Of a stretch of 40,565 nt of DNA, positions 40,548-40,565 are shown in pieces; the stretch's first letter is position 1; every line of letters begins with the position of its first letter. Origin of the DNA: a virus. The notes below the pieces were generated by a model. It saw only the letters and a list, made by a program, of their open reading frames with translations. It made no database searches and had not been told where the DNA came from. Made by a program: the position numbers and the translations under genes. The stretch is from positions 1 to 40,565 of IMG/VR virus record IMGVR_UViG_3300025132_000094. The stretch is one strand, 5' to 3'.

Positions 40548-40565
40548 CAAAGAAAGCGTATACTC

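Noticed and set aside
1-40565. CRISPR arrays, integrase and attachment sites
   Set aside because: No regularly spaced direct repeats with unique spacers and no recombinase family motif were seen on either strand.

Overview
The window looks like a complete, or nearly complete, genome of a T7-like podovirus: a short-tailed dsDNA phage of an unidentified bacterium, with protein families typical of environmental and marine podoviruses. Evidence is a terminase, portal, Bbp19-like protein, scaffold, capsid, two tail tubular proteins, three internal virion proteins and a tail fibre in podoviral order, plus a family A DNA polymerase replication module. I found no integrase, phage RNA polymerase, tRNA, nucleotide metabolism gene or CRISPR array. 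Few starts have a clear Shine-Dalgarno; genes are coupled mainly by ATGA or TAATG overlaps.

The layout is two arms. The plus strand from about 258 to 14605 holds, in order, a ubiquitin-like conjugation cassette, a nuclease, DNA polymerase, accessory genes, an SSB-like protein, an archaeo-eukaryotic-type primase, a small muramidase, an SF1 helicase, an SNF2-type helicase and a metallophosphoesterase. The minus strand from 39532 down to 14602 holds packaging, head, tail, internal virion, fibre, lysis and small structural genes. The two arms meet tail to tail and share four bases at their stop codons. A small HNH-like gene at the left edge reads leftward, so if the molecule is circular or circularly permuted it lies upstream of the terminase genes, separated by about 1 kb of noncoding DNA.

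The most striking system is at 649-4131: a beta-grasp ubiquitin-like protein, an E2-like protein whose PNI-x3-G-x-IC active-site spacing matches eukaryotic E2 enzymes, an unknown 120-residue protein, an E1/ThiF-like adenylating enzyme and a JAB/MPN protease with an intact HxHx7SxxD motif. A PD-(D/E)XK nuclease is translationally coupled behind it. The gene set resembles the core of plasmid PRTRC cassettes and the bacterial ubiquitin-like systems of CBASS and Bil, but here it sits at the front of a lytic-looking phage's early arm.

The second notable item is a 2317-residue internal virion protein (18843-25796) carrying a possible thiol peptidase region, a DUF4326-like domain, a SLOG (YspA-like) nucleotide-binding domain and a zincin HELVHH motif. 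This architecture suggests a polyvalent effector delivered with the DNA.

The right-hand noncoding kilobase (39533-40565) is not featureless. It holds seven AGTACA sites, mostly in pairs about one helical turn apart, in DNA of about 22% GC, then a roughly 58% GC patch, then a dense series of hairpins ending in two tandem modules whose stems differ by compensating changes. It may be a replication origin or packaging region, a control region, or a large structured RNA.
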